Origin: Chromera velia
Taxonomy: Eukaryota; Sar; Chromeraceae
NCBI GenBank assembly: GCA_018398765.1
Contig: JAHBMJ010001975.1
Location: 38,453 to 102,452, forward strand
Direction: 5' to 3'
DNA length: 64,000 bases
Both the position numbers and the translations under genes were made by a program. This document shows positions 31,010-41,314 of the stretch, piece by piece; within the stretch, counting starts at the first letter, position 1, and every line of letters starts with the position of its first letter. The notes under the pieces were generated by a model that was not told the origin of the DNA, made no database searches, and worked only from the letters and a program-made list of their open reading frames with translations.

Positions 31010-32477
31010 TCACATGACCACGCAACAACAAGTTCCCCCCTTTCCCTTTGAATTATCCCCTTCTCCTTTTCCCTTGTCCCCTCCTGCTTGGTCGTCTTCC
31101 CCCCACGCCTCTTTTGCGGCCTCCTTGGGTTTCTCCTCCTCCGGTTGGGGGTCTGACGCACGCCGAAGCCTCGGCCAGGGTTGAGTAGGGGGGGGTCCTT
31201 GATTTTCGTCTTTTCTCCACTGCATCCTGTGACTGGCGTCTCCATCAGCACCCCCCCCTCCCGACATACGTCGTGACGCCTCTGCCGTTGCGTGCCCGTT
31301 TGATGAGGGGACGACAGGGGCAGTTGGGGGAGATGTCAGGGGTGGCAGCTGTCCGTGTCTCCGTATTTTGGATTCGTCAATGTCAGGAATTCCACCAGCA
31401 GCATCCAGAGTCACGCGCTTCGAGCCGCCGCCTCCTCGACCGTCGTCCGCCTGCAGAAACAAACAAAGGAGGTGGGGTTTGATTACATACAAAAATGCAC
31501 TGATCTCGACTAAAGCACACTTTTCTTTCGTTGCCTCCCCACCGTTCTTCGGCGCACAAACATGCCAAAAGGGCATCCACAAAGTAACTTTTGATCAGGT
31601 AAAGAAACAAGCCGTCGACTGACTTCTGAAAGTTGCAGTCTGTCTCTGTTTTGAGGGGAGACGGGTGGCACGAGTAGATGCCACTGTTCCGGCGGCGTCT
31701 GGTTCAACACCTTCAAGGTGGCCTCCAGTTCCTCTGCCGTGCCTGCGTGGACTGTCGCGAACGTGGATGCCAATTCTGACAGGGAGTGCTTGACACCCCC
31801 CCCTTTAGAGCTCTTCCCCTTTCCTTCGTCTTCCTCGGCGTCGCACGCGTATTGGATCGCTTGGCAGGCCTCGGCCAGACTTGCTGCCCCCACGTAGCTG
31901 CAATTTATTCAATTACTTTCATATATTTACTTTCACATTAATTCTGTATGAAAGTAATTAAATGCAGGCCTCAGCCAGACTTGCTGCCCCCACGTAGCTG
32001 CAAAAGGGGACCGAGTGTGTCAAAAGAGATGGGAGAAGAAAAGGTGGATTTGAGAGAATCGACCAGCCGAAAGAAAGACAAGAAAAGGTGGATTTGAGAG
32101 AATCGACCAGCCGAAAGAAAGACAAGAAAAGGTGGATTTGAAGGAATCGACCAGCCGAAAGAAAGACAGACTGACAGACTCGCTGGCTGACTGACAGCTG
32201 ACGGACTGACAGACACGCGCACACAGAATCAAGGTGTCGAGAATATAAGCGCCTCCTTCCACAGAAAAGCGAAAACCAAACGATTTTTGTGCACATGAAT
32301 CTTTATGAAGGAAAGAAATGGCACACAGTCGATTCAGAGCTTCTGTCCACACATGCATACATTTATGCTCACTTGTTCCATCCAGTTGTTTTCTTTCTTT
32401 CGATTGTCAGAACACTTCTTGCATAAAAAGTCACACGTCCGTCCGTCCGTCCGTCCGTCCGTCTGTCTGTCTGTCTA

Positions 32478-32540
<63 letters not shown>

Positions 32541-33215
32541 CCTTCATCTTTTGTGTATTTTGCTTATTCTGTCCCTGAAAACAAATGCGCACTCATTCAC
32601 AAATATGTTCAACACGGCTTCTTGTGCATTTTTCTGTCCGAGACTGACAGCGAGGCGCCTTTCAGACTGTGTGCTGCCTCCCGCATCTGCCGAATGTCCC
32701 CACCTGCAAAGAGGGAGAAAGAAAATAGATTCATTGTTTTTTTGAATGCGTACACGTGTACCCAAAGACTCAAAGCAACCTGCAGCTGACTACATACAGG
32801 AGGAGCGACCGGAGGCGAAAGACCACGGAGGGATCGTACGGGGTATTTCGGGATTTTTTTTCTTCTGACATGCATTTCCGTCTTTGCTATCTTGTCTTTC
32901 TTGCACACGGCTCGTTGTGCTGCGCGTACTTACAGACAGACTTGGACCCAAAAAGGAGACGCAAGACAAACACAACTCATATCTGCGAATAGACGCAAAC
33001 GCAAACAAGTGACTGACTTTCATGAAACTGCGTGACCTCCTTTCCCTGCTGGTAGAAGGTCATTTCTGCAACCATTGACGCACGCAAACAGGGACGCAGA
33101 TGCAGCCAAGGAAATGGGACCAGAAAAGATGTCCGTATAAAAAGACCACAAGCAAATTCTTCGTGAAAAGACGAGCTCGTCTATAAAAGAAAACCAGGTC
33201 AGTGTCGTGCGTGCG

Positions 33216-33253
<38 letters not shown>

Positions 33254-33616
33254 TGTGTGTGTGTGCGAGTGTGCGAGTGTGCGAGTGTGCGTGTACAAGC
33301 GTGCACGACTATGTGGGTGAGAGAGAGGGGTGGAGGGGGGAGAGAGTGAGGAAGCAAAGGGAGAACTGAAGAAAGGCTCGGGAAAACACACGGCGCATGA
33401 CATAAGAGTCAAAAGACAAGTCCTGCACGCAAGTCATAGAGATAATTGATAAGCACAGATATAGAAACCGTTCCGCACAGTGCATGCATACATGTTGATA
33501 TTCCTTCCATTCTCCTGCTGACCGTGATACATTCGAAGCATTTTGAAGTAGACATCTGCTCCGAGTTGCTGCACGCCCGTCTGGACGTCAATGTACTTCA
33601 GCCCCTGGAGTGACAT
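31010..33616 (-). CDS. Histidine phosphotransfer (HPt) protein with C-terminal CaaX box
   Basis: Five exons (minus strand): 33616-33523, 33065-33018, 32703-32649, 31897-31624, 31450-31010. They close in frame to 303 residues. The start ATG (33616) follows an in-frame TAG. Residues about 8-125 match an HPt four-helix domain: YIDVQTGVQQLGADVYFKML, then EAAHSLKGASLYVGA with the phospho-accepting His at 59, then a Leu/Ala-rich helix. A low-complexity insertion (DEGKGKSSKGGG) splits the third and fourth helices. Residues about 158-297 are disordered, rich in Gly/Pro and then Lys/Glu/Asp. The protein ends CCCVVM. The final CVVM fits a CaaX prenylation box, and the two preceding Cys are candidates for palmitoylation. 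The inferred role is relay of phosphate from a hybrid His kinase to a response regulator at a membrane. No kinase or regulator lies in the window. A 60-base AT-rich insertion with duplicated acceptor (31864-32003) sits at the fourth exon. Confidence 0.8.
31864..32003. mobile_element. 60-base AT-rich insertion flanked by 40-base direct duplication at a splice acceptor
   Basis: The direct copies are 31864-31903 and 31964-32003, 40 bases with one mismatch. Between them lies a 60-base AT-rich insert (31904-31963) whose ends carry an imperfect inverted repeat (AATTACTTTCATA / TATGAAAGTAATT). Each copy includes the acceptor CAG and the first bases of HPt exon 4. Using the upstream copy reads VGAASLAEACI and then a stop inside the insert. 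Using the downstream copy keeps the HPt frame. The insert shares CACATT..CTGTAT with the insert at 38796-38854. Confidence 0.75.
32440..32541. repeat. (TCCG)n(TCTG)n microsatellite in HPt gene intron
   Basis: Tetranucleotide repeats pass from TCCG to TCTG with occasional TCTA units, in the intron between exons 3 and 4 of the HPt gene. Just downstream on the gene strand, three near-identical copies of a roughly 50-base unit (GAAAGACAAGAAAAGGTGGATTTGA..) occupy 32034-32165. Confidence 0.85.
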
Positions 33617-35231
33617 TTTGGGATCAATTTTGCAACTCTATTTTCTATGCAAACACACCCTCTGTTTGACAATGAATGCAAGTAGTCTCGAAGTTCAGCT
33701 TGACAGGTCCTCCTGTTAGATGAACTGTCTTTCGCTTCTGTTCGACTCCCAGTTCTGTAAGTGGAACTCTCCTCCGTCTGACTGCTTTGTCAAGCGGAGT
33801 GTCTTCCCGCTTGAGCCACAAGGAGCACTACAACTGCTGTTTCTTAGTGTTTCATGAATACATGCTTGAAACAACAGGCAGTAAAACGACACACGTCCGA
33901 GGACATCCAAGGGCTGAGTGAGGTCCAAGGATCAGTGCAGGAACAAGTTGGGGCTCTGTAGACGGACAGTCTGAGTCATATGTACAGCTGCACAGTGTAC
34001 ATGATTGTACGCGTGCAGTCAGCAAGGATCGCATATATATATGGATCGCATTGATCAGTCGGAATTAACCACCCTGGAACAAAAGTAGCATGCAATTCAT
34101 GGTGATCGCGTCTGGAACAAAATTTCTTTAGTGTCTCTCTGGTCCTTTGTCGGCCCAGTAACAAAATTAAGTCACTGCATGAACTGCATGGATCGCATCA
34201 TATATAATAGGTTAGTGAGTTGGGGGCATTTTCCGAGGTCAGGCACTCCCGGCCCCGCAAAATTTGGAGATTTACGCACTGCGAGTGGTCCAGAAAAGCG
34301 AATTGGAGGTCACGGGACTTCTGAAAGTGCCATCCAAACAGGCTTTCCGGGGCCAATAGAGCGATAAGCGCATTGAAATGAAGGTCACTTTCAGAACCTC
34401 GCTTCTGATTCCACGCAACTGTCCCGGAGTTCCCACGAATAAGAGTGGCACTTCTTCATTCCGAATACTGCACCCTGCGTGCTCTACTGTTTCTGTCTAT
34501 GTGCGCCTCACCGTTTTCTCCACTTATACCCGAGAACGAACGCGAAGGTCAGACAACACGTGCATATATATATATTGAGTTCTGAAAACGGCATTTCTTC
34601 TGCATCTCCTTTCCAAAAGATGCTTCGGTTCATCTGTCCATTTGAGTGTGTCTCTCTGCATATGTTCGATGCTGTACTGGACGTGTCGGTGTATCGGGTA
34701 CAGATCGGTACCGTCGTAACTTAAAAGTCCGGCGTCCAGGTGTGTCTGAACGTCTTTTCTTTTTGAGCATACATGCAGATTGACGACGTCACCGTCTGAA
34801 AATTCAGCTGTTCTTCTGTCCTGCGCTATGCCTGTTTCTCTTTCTTTCATTCTGCATGACTAGCTCTGTTTCCATCCGACCCTCTCTATCAGTAAACTTT
34901 TGTTTAATGGCCAGAAAATGCGCGTGCTTGTTCGTATGCATGTGCCAATTCAATACTCCTGATATATGTATGCGTACCATAAACAGTTGTGTAGCCATCT
35001 CTTTGGGAGTGTGTGGGAAGTTTGGACAAAATACAAATGTGAGAACAGAGAGGAAGCTTGCAGGGAGTGTGGGCTGTGTCTGCTTTGGTTCCCTCTAGAA
35101 TCACACCGTTCACCATCGTTCTTCTGAACAACATTGTAGGTTGAACTGTGACAGCGACGCACCATGTACATGCGTCTGCCTGCCTGTCCGTGTATTAATG
35201 CATGCATGCAAAATGTATGTATGTACCTACG

Positions 35232-35312
<81 letters not shown>

Positions 35313-35548
35313 ATGTATGTGTTTGTGTGAACACCCAACAGACAGGAACAAGCAGGGCACGGCAAGGTGGTGGACCTATCGGAAGAAAACACATAAGATG
35401 TATTCTAGGACGGATTCGCAGCCAGTGTTCGGGGCCGACAAACGCCCTTAGGGTGGCGACCTGCTGAACTATGAACCCGTGAAGTGTATCATACTGTAGG
35501 TGTGCGTGTACACAGAAAAAGACAGACAGTTTGGAAGCATTGCTAAAA

Positions 35549-35586
<38 letters not shown>

Positions 35587-36598
35587 CTGTGCATATAGGT
35601 GAATGACTTAGTTTAATTCGAGATCCGAATCAATTCAATGAAAGATAATGAAAGAAGAATTTTCCTGAGAATTTTTTTTAGAACCTGTTGTAGATTTTTT
35701 TATTAAATTTTTTAGAAATTAGTAGAAATTTGACACAATGTATAAGTATATGTAAGTGTTGGTATGTATACTTAAGCTTAGTACATATGTTAAGTAGTAG
35801 TGAGTGTCAGGGAGGTACTAATACATATACCAGAAGTTTTTGTAGGCAAATGGTTTCTTCACAGCCAGAGTAGATAAAAACGATAGAATGAATAGGAAAA
35901 ATAACTTGTTAGAAGCTTAGTCCGCTCGGAAAATACCTATACTATTTGTTACTGTTTCTAGATTCGATATAGTTTTATAGATAGTTTTTAAACTACAAAA
36001 AGCTAGGCAAAAAGTTTTATTTCATAATACAGTGTATCCGATATTCACACACACACAAAAAGAAAAACCAAATGGCTTGCAGTCGAAGCTATATACATGT
36101 GCAAAAAGCCTCCCGCAGGGATAAGGTGCGCTTCGCCAGAAGCTCGTGCCTTGTATATATTCCTGCAGAGAAACCTCGTCGCACGTTTTGCGCGCTTGCG
36201 ACTCCATTTGAACAGGCAGAATTCTCGGAGGTGCGCGAAATCGCGCGAAAGCACTGCATGCACGCATGCATGCGCGTTTTTTGCATATTTCTTTCTCCAC
36301 GTATATTGTACCCTCTTACCAATACACGCCCGGAGAGGCGATAAATATATATGCAAAATATATATTGTACCCTCTTTCGAGCGATCCTGGTGTCTATCTC
36401 TGACCTCGGAAGTGCCAAAAGAGCGTCAGGTTGAAGCTCCACACAAGATTTCGCCTTTGAGCAAGAAGGCTCAACGCACCAGCAACAGCCGGCGTTCAAG
36501 TTGGCATATATACATATTTAGAAGAGAAAGTCAGTCTGCCTGACACACCAGGACTTGACTGACCGAAGTCACACCGATCCAGAAAAGGACAGAAGAAG
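33617..36598. promoter_or_regulatory. Head-to-head intergenic region upstream of HPt gene and 36599 gene
   Basis: This is a 3 kb interval between the divergent starts of the HPt gene (-) and the gene at 36599 (+). It contains TGCATGCATGCA at 35199-35210, TGCATGCA at 36255-36262 with further CATGCATGC beside it, GT/CT microsatellites at 35232-35320 and 35550-35584, and an AT-rich pocket at 35600-36050. An open minus frame at 34524-34850 (LLSYDGTDLYPIHRHVQYS) has no recognisable domain and was not called. No RNA gene was seen. Confidence 0.4.
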
Positions 36599-39500
36599 AT
36601 GATGGCAGCTGCGGAGGACGTTGTGGAAGGAAGGCACGGAGCCTCGGGAGGACGCAGATTCATGCAGCCGACGTTCGTGCACTCCCAGAAACGGTTTCTC
36701 AACTCGGACCAGGACACGATCCGAAACGCCTTTGCGTCGAATAACTTCAACAGTCTGCGGAAAGAGATCCCCAGCCAGATCCTCCCTGACACCATCAGTG
36801 ACCTGAAGGGCCAGAGATGCGTAGATCTGAGAGAGTCCCTCCAGAAAAGGCAGGAGGAGAGGGAGAGGGAGAAGGAGAGAGGGACACTAGCACCGCAGCA
36901 GCAGTCAACAGAGGATGTGCCCGAGTGGGAAGGAGGGGAGCGGGACGGGACGAAACAGTTCCAGGGATACTCGACGGTCAAGCAGCCTTCAAGTGAGTGC
37001 AATGTTAGTGTGGATAAAGAGTGGATGGGAAACAAATGAGTGATGGAGTCTCAGAGTGGGGCATGCATGCTTGGGTCGGAGGCGGGCGTTAGGTTCACTA
37101 TCAAAGCCATTTTATGTGTGGGGCAATGGCAGGAAAGTGAGGAAGGGGGATGGTCAGGCGACAGGTAAAAGACAGAATGTGAAAGAATTTGAAAATTTGA
37201 CAGGTGAAATGTGTCAGACTCAGCAAGAGGGCAAGGCGGCCGCCTGGTTTTCTGAGTGTTCGAATCAGTGGTGCCGACTGATTCTGATTCATCCATCAAT
37301 TGGGCGTTTAGGTAAATGAATGAACGCGGGATTGCTAGAGCAGAGTATGAAGTAGATAAACAAGTGAATGTGTGACTGGCACTGGTAAAAGAAAGAAGGA
37401 AGGACGATGGGAGGAAGGTAGGCGAACTAGGCAAATGGGAGTAGCACGGTGGTTGGCTGACTGCATTGGTGACTCGGTGTCGGGTAAGTGTGAGGACGCG
37501 TGAATCAGTAAGTGAGTGGGTAAGTGCACGCATGGCTCCCGTTTTTGCTTTTGAAGGAAGACTGTCGGCGTCAATTTTTATTGGGTTGCTTTCCCCTTCT
37601 CTATTTTCTCGCTGTCTGCAGCTTTGACTCCAGTGGTGGTGACTGCTCTTTACAACCCCCATCCCAAAAAGAAGGGCTCAGAGACGGCGAGAGAGGGTGA
37701 GAAGGAAAAGGAAAAGGCGGGGACTCTGTTGGAGTTCCGTTCTTTCCGGGATTTCCATTTATGGAAAGACAAGTACTGCAAAAATGTGAGGGAGTGGGTA
37801 TTCAGATTTCACGCAAAACCAGCCTTCTGGCGACCTGGCAATGGTACTGTGTTGCCTTATGAGCCTATATTCGGCCTTCATTCGGAATTGGAAAGATCCA
37901 TCCTCGCACCCCTAACTGAGGGAGACAGGGAGACGCACACAGACAGTCATGCAATTTTATCAGAAGACTCCAGCAGAATCCTGGGGGGCCCTCAGGTCCC
38001 ATCCACAGAGAGAGCTTCGTGTCGTCGGGCCTTCCGCTCCCTGGCTCTCCACGATCCCAAAAGCGTTCGGTCCTTTGTTGTAGAGGACGCACGAAGGGGC
38101 TCACTTACAGGCACATCAGCAGCAGCAGGGTTGAGAGAGTCGGGAGCTCCTGGTGACTTTCTTGTTGAGTCCTCTGTAATGCTTCCTGCCCTCCCTGCGG
38201 TCACACCCCTCCCCCCTCACGCAAACGCAGACGAGCATAATTTATTCAATTCTCATGTTCCAGGGCCCACAAGAGAGCAGGACGAGGCAGCCACGCAAAA
38301 CTGGGGTCTGACTACATGCGGCTCTCTTGCAAGTGCCAAGAATGCAAAGGGACACTCCACAAGCAGATCCATCCGTTTCCTCAGTCCCGTCGCATCTGCC
38401 GTCTCTCTCCACTCTGCACCCCCCACAGGCCGATCTCCTGAAAGGGATCGACCACCCCTGACAGCCTCAGCGTCAGATGCCGCGTTTCCCTCCCCCTCTC
38501 GGTCTCTCACAAGGAGTGGACAGCCACCTCCCTCACTCCCCCAAGCGAACGTCACCTTCCGTTCCTCAGGCTCAAAATGGGCCCACGGATCTCAGCAGAG
38601 TGCCACAGGCCTCGGAGGGCAGTCCGCCAGTGATACACACTCACAACAACCGCGACCTCTGGGTATGTCCACAGGCACGGACAGCCGTGCTCTGTTGGGA
38701 CGTCCCACACGGCAGTTCGACAGGAATGCGAGGCCGACGGGGCCGCCCCAGACGGACACAAAGGCGCTCAGACACCTCTCGTCACATCGGTCTGTTTATT
38801 AATATAAATGATACAGAATATGCTTTTTAACACATTCACTGTATTGTAAAAAAAGGGGCCGCCCCAGACGGACACAAAGGCGCTCAGACACCTCTCGTCA
38901 CATCGGTCTGTCTGGAGAAGAGGGAAGGGAATCAGGTGCTTCGTCCTTCAGTTCACTCGACAACGGGCATGAGCATTCACTCTCTTTCTCTTGCATACAC
39001 TGTCTCTTCACCTGCCAAACTGTCTCCCATGGGCTTTTCAAAGTGCCCTCATGACCGCAATTGTCCTCTCTGAATCTTCGTCATACCCATATCTGAGAGA
39101 CAGCATCTGGAAGCAGAAGTCCTGTTCCGCAGCTGGGCACGCATATGTCCACAACATTGCTGTCTGTCTACGGGTCCCTTTGTCAGTGCGTGCATGTCAA
39201 TCTGCCCAAATAACAACGAATTTGTATCCATTTTTGTTTCTGCGTGTGTGCTGTCTGCATCCCTGCAGGTACATCTCCCCTCCCCGTCGCAGTTCTCTCC
39301 ACGGAGGGGAACTGGTGGACGTCGCCGAGGGTCCTGTGGTGGCTGCAGAGACCTACTGCTCCCACAGACAAGGCGGGATATCTGTGGTTGCGGGGTCTGT
39401 CCCGAGGGGGTTCGAGGCTCGGAGGGCAGCTCTGCAAGCCACAGCGCACGCCCTGTCGAGAAGGCTGCGGAACGACTGGCCAGATGCCCTGGCCACCGTG

Positions 39501-41314
39501 CACGCAACTGAGTCGGGACTCATTCAGTGGAGCTGGTATCTGCCGACAGTGGAGAGTGAGAAGGGAATGTGCGCGTATATGCAGGTGAGTGCGTGAGAGT
39601 GCGAGAGCAGAGAATTAAACGGGGATTGAGAGCATCAATTGAATTCGTAGGTATCTGTGCTGCTTCTGTCAGATGAGCCTATGAGGGTGGGAGCTTTGTT
39701 ACCATGGTGTTTAGCGCCTAAGTGTCCATTCCCGGAATGATTGGTTTTTCCTCGTTTTTTTTTATTTCACTGCTTAAACCAAATTGACCCACGAATGCCT
39801 CTCACAAAGTCACCCTTCTCTCCCCCTCTTTTTCCCTTCAGGTGGTTGACCGAGAGGCACCCGAGATCGCTTCAGGGAAATTCCGCAAGATGGCGGAGAT
39901 GTGGGGGAGGAGGGTGAGACTCCTACCGCCCCCTCAAAGGATTCTCGAGGGGCTGGTGGGGGGGAAAACGGACCAGGTGTGTTTCTTTTCTGCTTCTTCT
40001 TGTTCCTTCTCAATAACGGCTTCTTGAGCCAACAGCTCCGTGTCATCTGTTCTCGTTCATTCACAGTCAATGAATCCACCTGAATGCCTTCCTGAATAAC
40101 ATTCATCCATTTCTTTGAAACCTAAGCATTAGGTATTGCTCCGGTGAGGTTTTCATATGTTTGGGAGTGACCCGACTGTCCATGCTGATCACCCATCAAT
40201 CCGTGCCCACCCCCTCCTTCTGTTTGTCTGCCCATTCGATTTCAGGGAGAGACTGGAGGCGCTGAGGAACAGTCTGCGGGCCCCTTTGGAATGTCTTCAG
40301 AGGGGCACACAGGGGGAGAGGCCGGAGAGGGAGACACAGAGGGCCTGGAGGGGAAGGAGGAAGGCGAGTCGGAGAAACCAGCCCTGTGGTGCATTTTCCT
40401 CCACGCACCTCCGTGGGTCCGCTGCCAGCCCTCCGACGCGTTTGAAGTCGCCAACTTTCAAGACTTCTGGTCAGTCAGCAAGCGCATTATTTCAGTGAGT
40501 CACTGAGAGCATGTACATGATCACGGCAGTGTTCGTCTTTTCCTGACGACCCCTCTTTTTCCTGTTTTGAAACTCCGATTGGCCTGCATTGAAATGCCCA
40601 CAATGCAGATAGCCCCTCGCAACAACTCCCCTCGTTTGCTCTCTATGTCTCGGAGGTCTTTGAAAGTCTCCTTGTACTGCTCTTTTGCTTCCCGTAGACA
40701 TGTTACTCTTCCATCTGTGTGTCAGCACATGCCCTCTGATACACTTTTCGTTTGCCATCCTGTCCCCTCATTTCCTCCTGTGCAGCGACAGAGCCGCGGG
40801 TCTGTCTCCTTTCGCACGCTCTCTCCTCTCAGCGACAGACAGCCTGATGGGCCCCCCTCCACCGGAGGCGGCGCATGGAGGAGGGCAGAGCGGCAAGGGA
40901 TACACTCTCCCGCAGAGACGCCCGCACCCCACAGCGATCGCAGCCGCAAGCAAATTCTCCATTGCGAATGTCTACAGGGGTGCGTTGCTGTCCGATCGCC
41001 CCGGACAGAAGTCCCGAGACGTCACGCGCACAGAGCACGAGAGGGTGCTTGCGCGTTACGGCACGTGTGTCCTTCGGTGCAGAGAGGCGAAGATTCGGGT
41101 GCTGTCCTCTGCCGTTCAGCAGCTGCAAGGGGTATTCGGTGACAGGACAAGAAGCAGAGTGGATACAACGTCAGGAGTGAGGAGTGAGGACGTCCGGGGT
41201 GTCGGGACGGAAACGCCTAAGCCCTCGATTGATGTCTTGATGGATCTGGTGAGAAAATATGAGACTCAGAAGGCCCTTGAGAGGAGACAGGTGGAGGACA
41301 ATGCAGAGGAGTAG
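36599..41314 (+). CDS. Unrecognised 921-residue protein (six exons)
   Basis: Exons: 36599-36992, 37622-38789, 39269-39584, 39842-39976, 40246-40469, 40786-41314, all phases agreeing. Residues 1-131 contain a conserved-looking segment (MQPTFVHSQKRFLNSDQDTI) and a charged coiled stretch (RQEEREREKERG). Exon 2 encodes a short folded-looking piece (LLEFRSFRDFHLWKDKYC) and then about 300 residues of Ser/Pro/Thr-rich disorder. Exons 3-4 look globular (GELVDVAEGPVVAAETYC, a helix RAALQATAHALSRRL, IQWSWYLPT). The last exon ends in helices (VLARYGTCVLRCREAKIRVL). No family is recognised. Exon 5 has two possible donors (40470 GTCAGT, 40495 GTGAGT); only the first keeps the natural-looking final frame. 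The exon 2 donor lies within a 57-base duplicated segment, so its position depends on which copy is used. Confidence 0.65.
38739..38911. mobile_element. 59-base AT-rich insertion flanked by 57-base direct duplication at a splice donor
   Basis: The direct copies at 38739-38795 and 38855-38911 look identical. They flank a 59-base AT-rich insert (38796-38854) that ends in a run of seven A. Each copy carries the exon 2 donor (CATCG|GTCTGT) of the 36599 gene. Using the first donor places the insert in the intron and leaves the protein intact. Reading through gives a stop within the insert. The insert shares CACATT..CTGTAT with the 31904-31963 insert. Confidence 0.8.

Noticed and set aside
32440-32541. 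Regular short repeats resembling a CRISPR-like array
   Set aside because: A continuous tetranucleotide microsatellite without spacers, in an intron of a eukaryotic gene.
34524-34850. 108-codon minus frame upstream of the HPt gene
   Set aside because: I considered it as an exon of a second HPt gene because of LLSYDGTDLY, but there is no AH.LKG motif or matching exon nearby.
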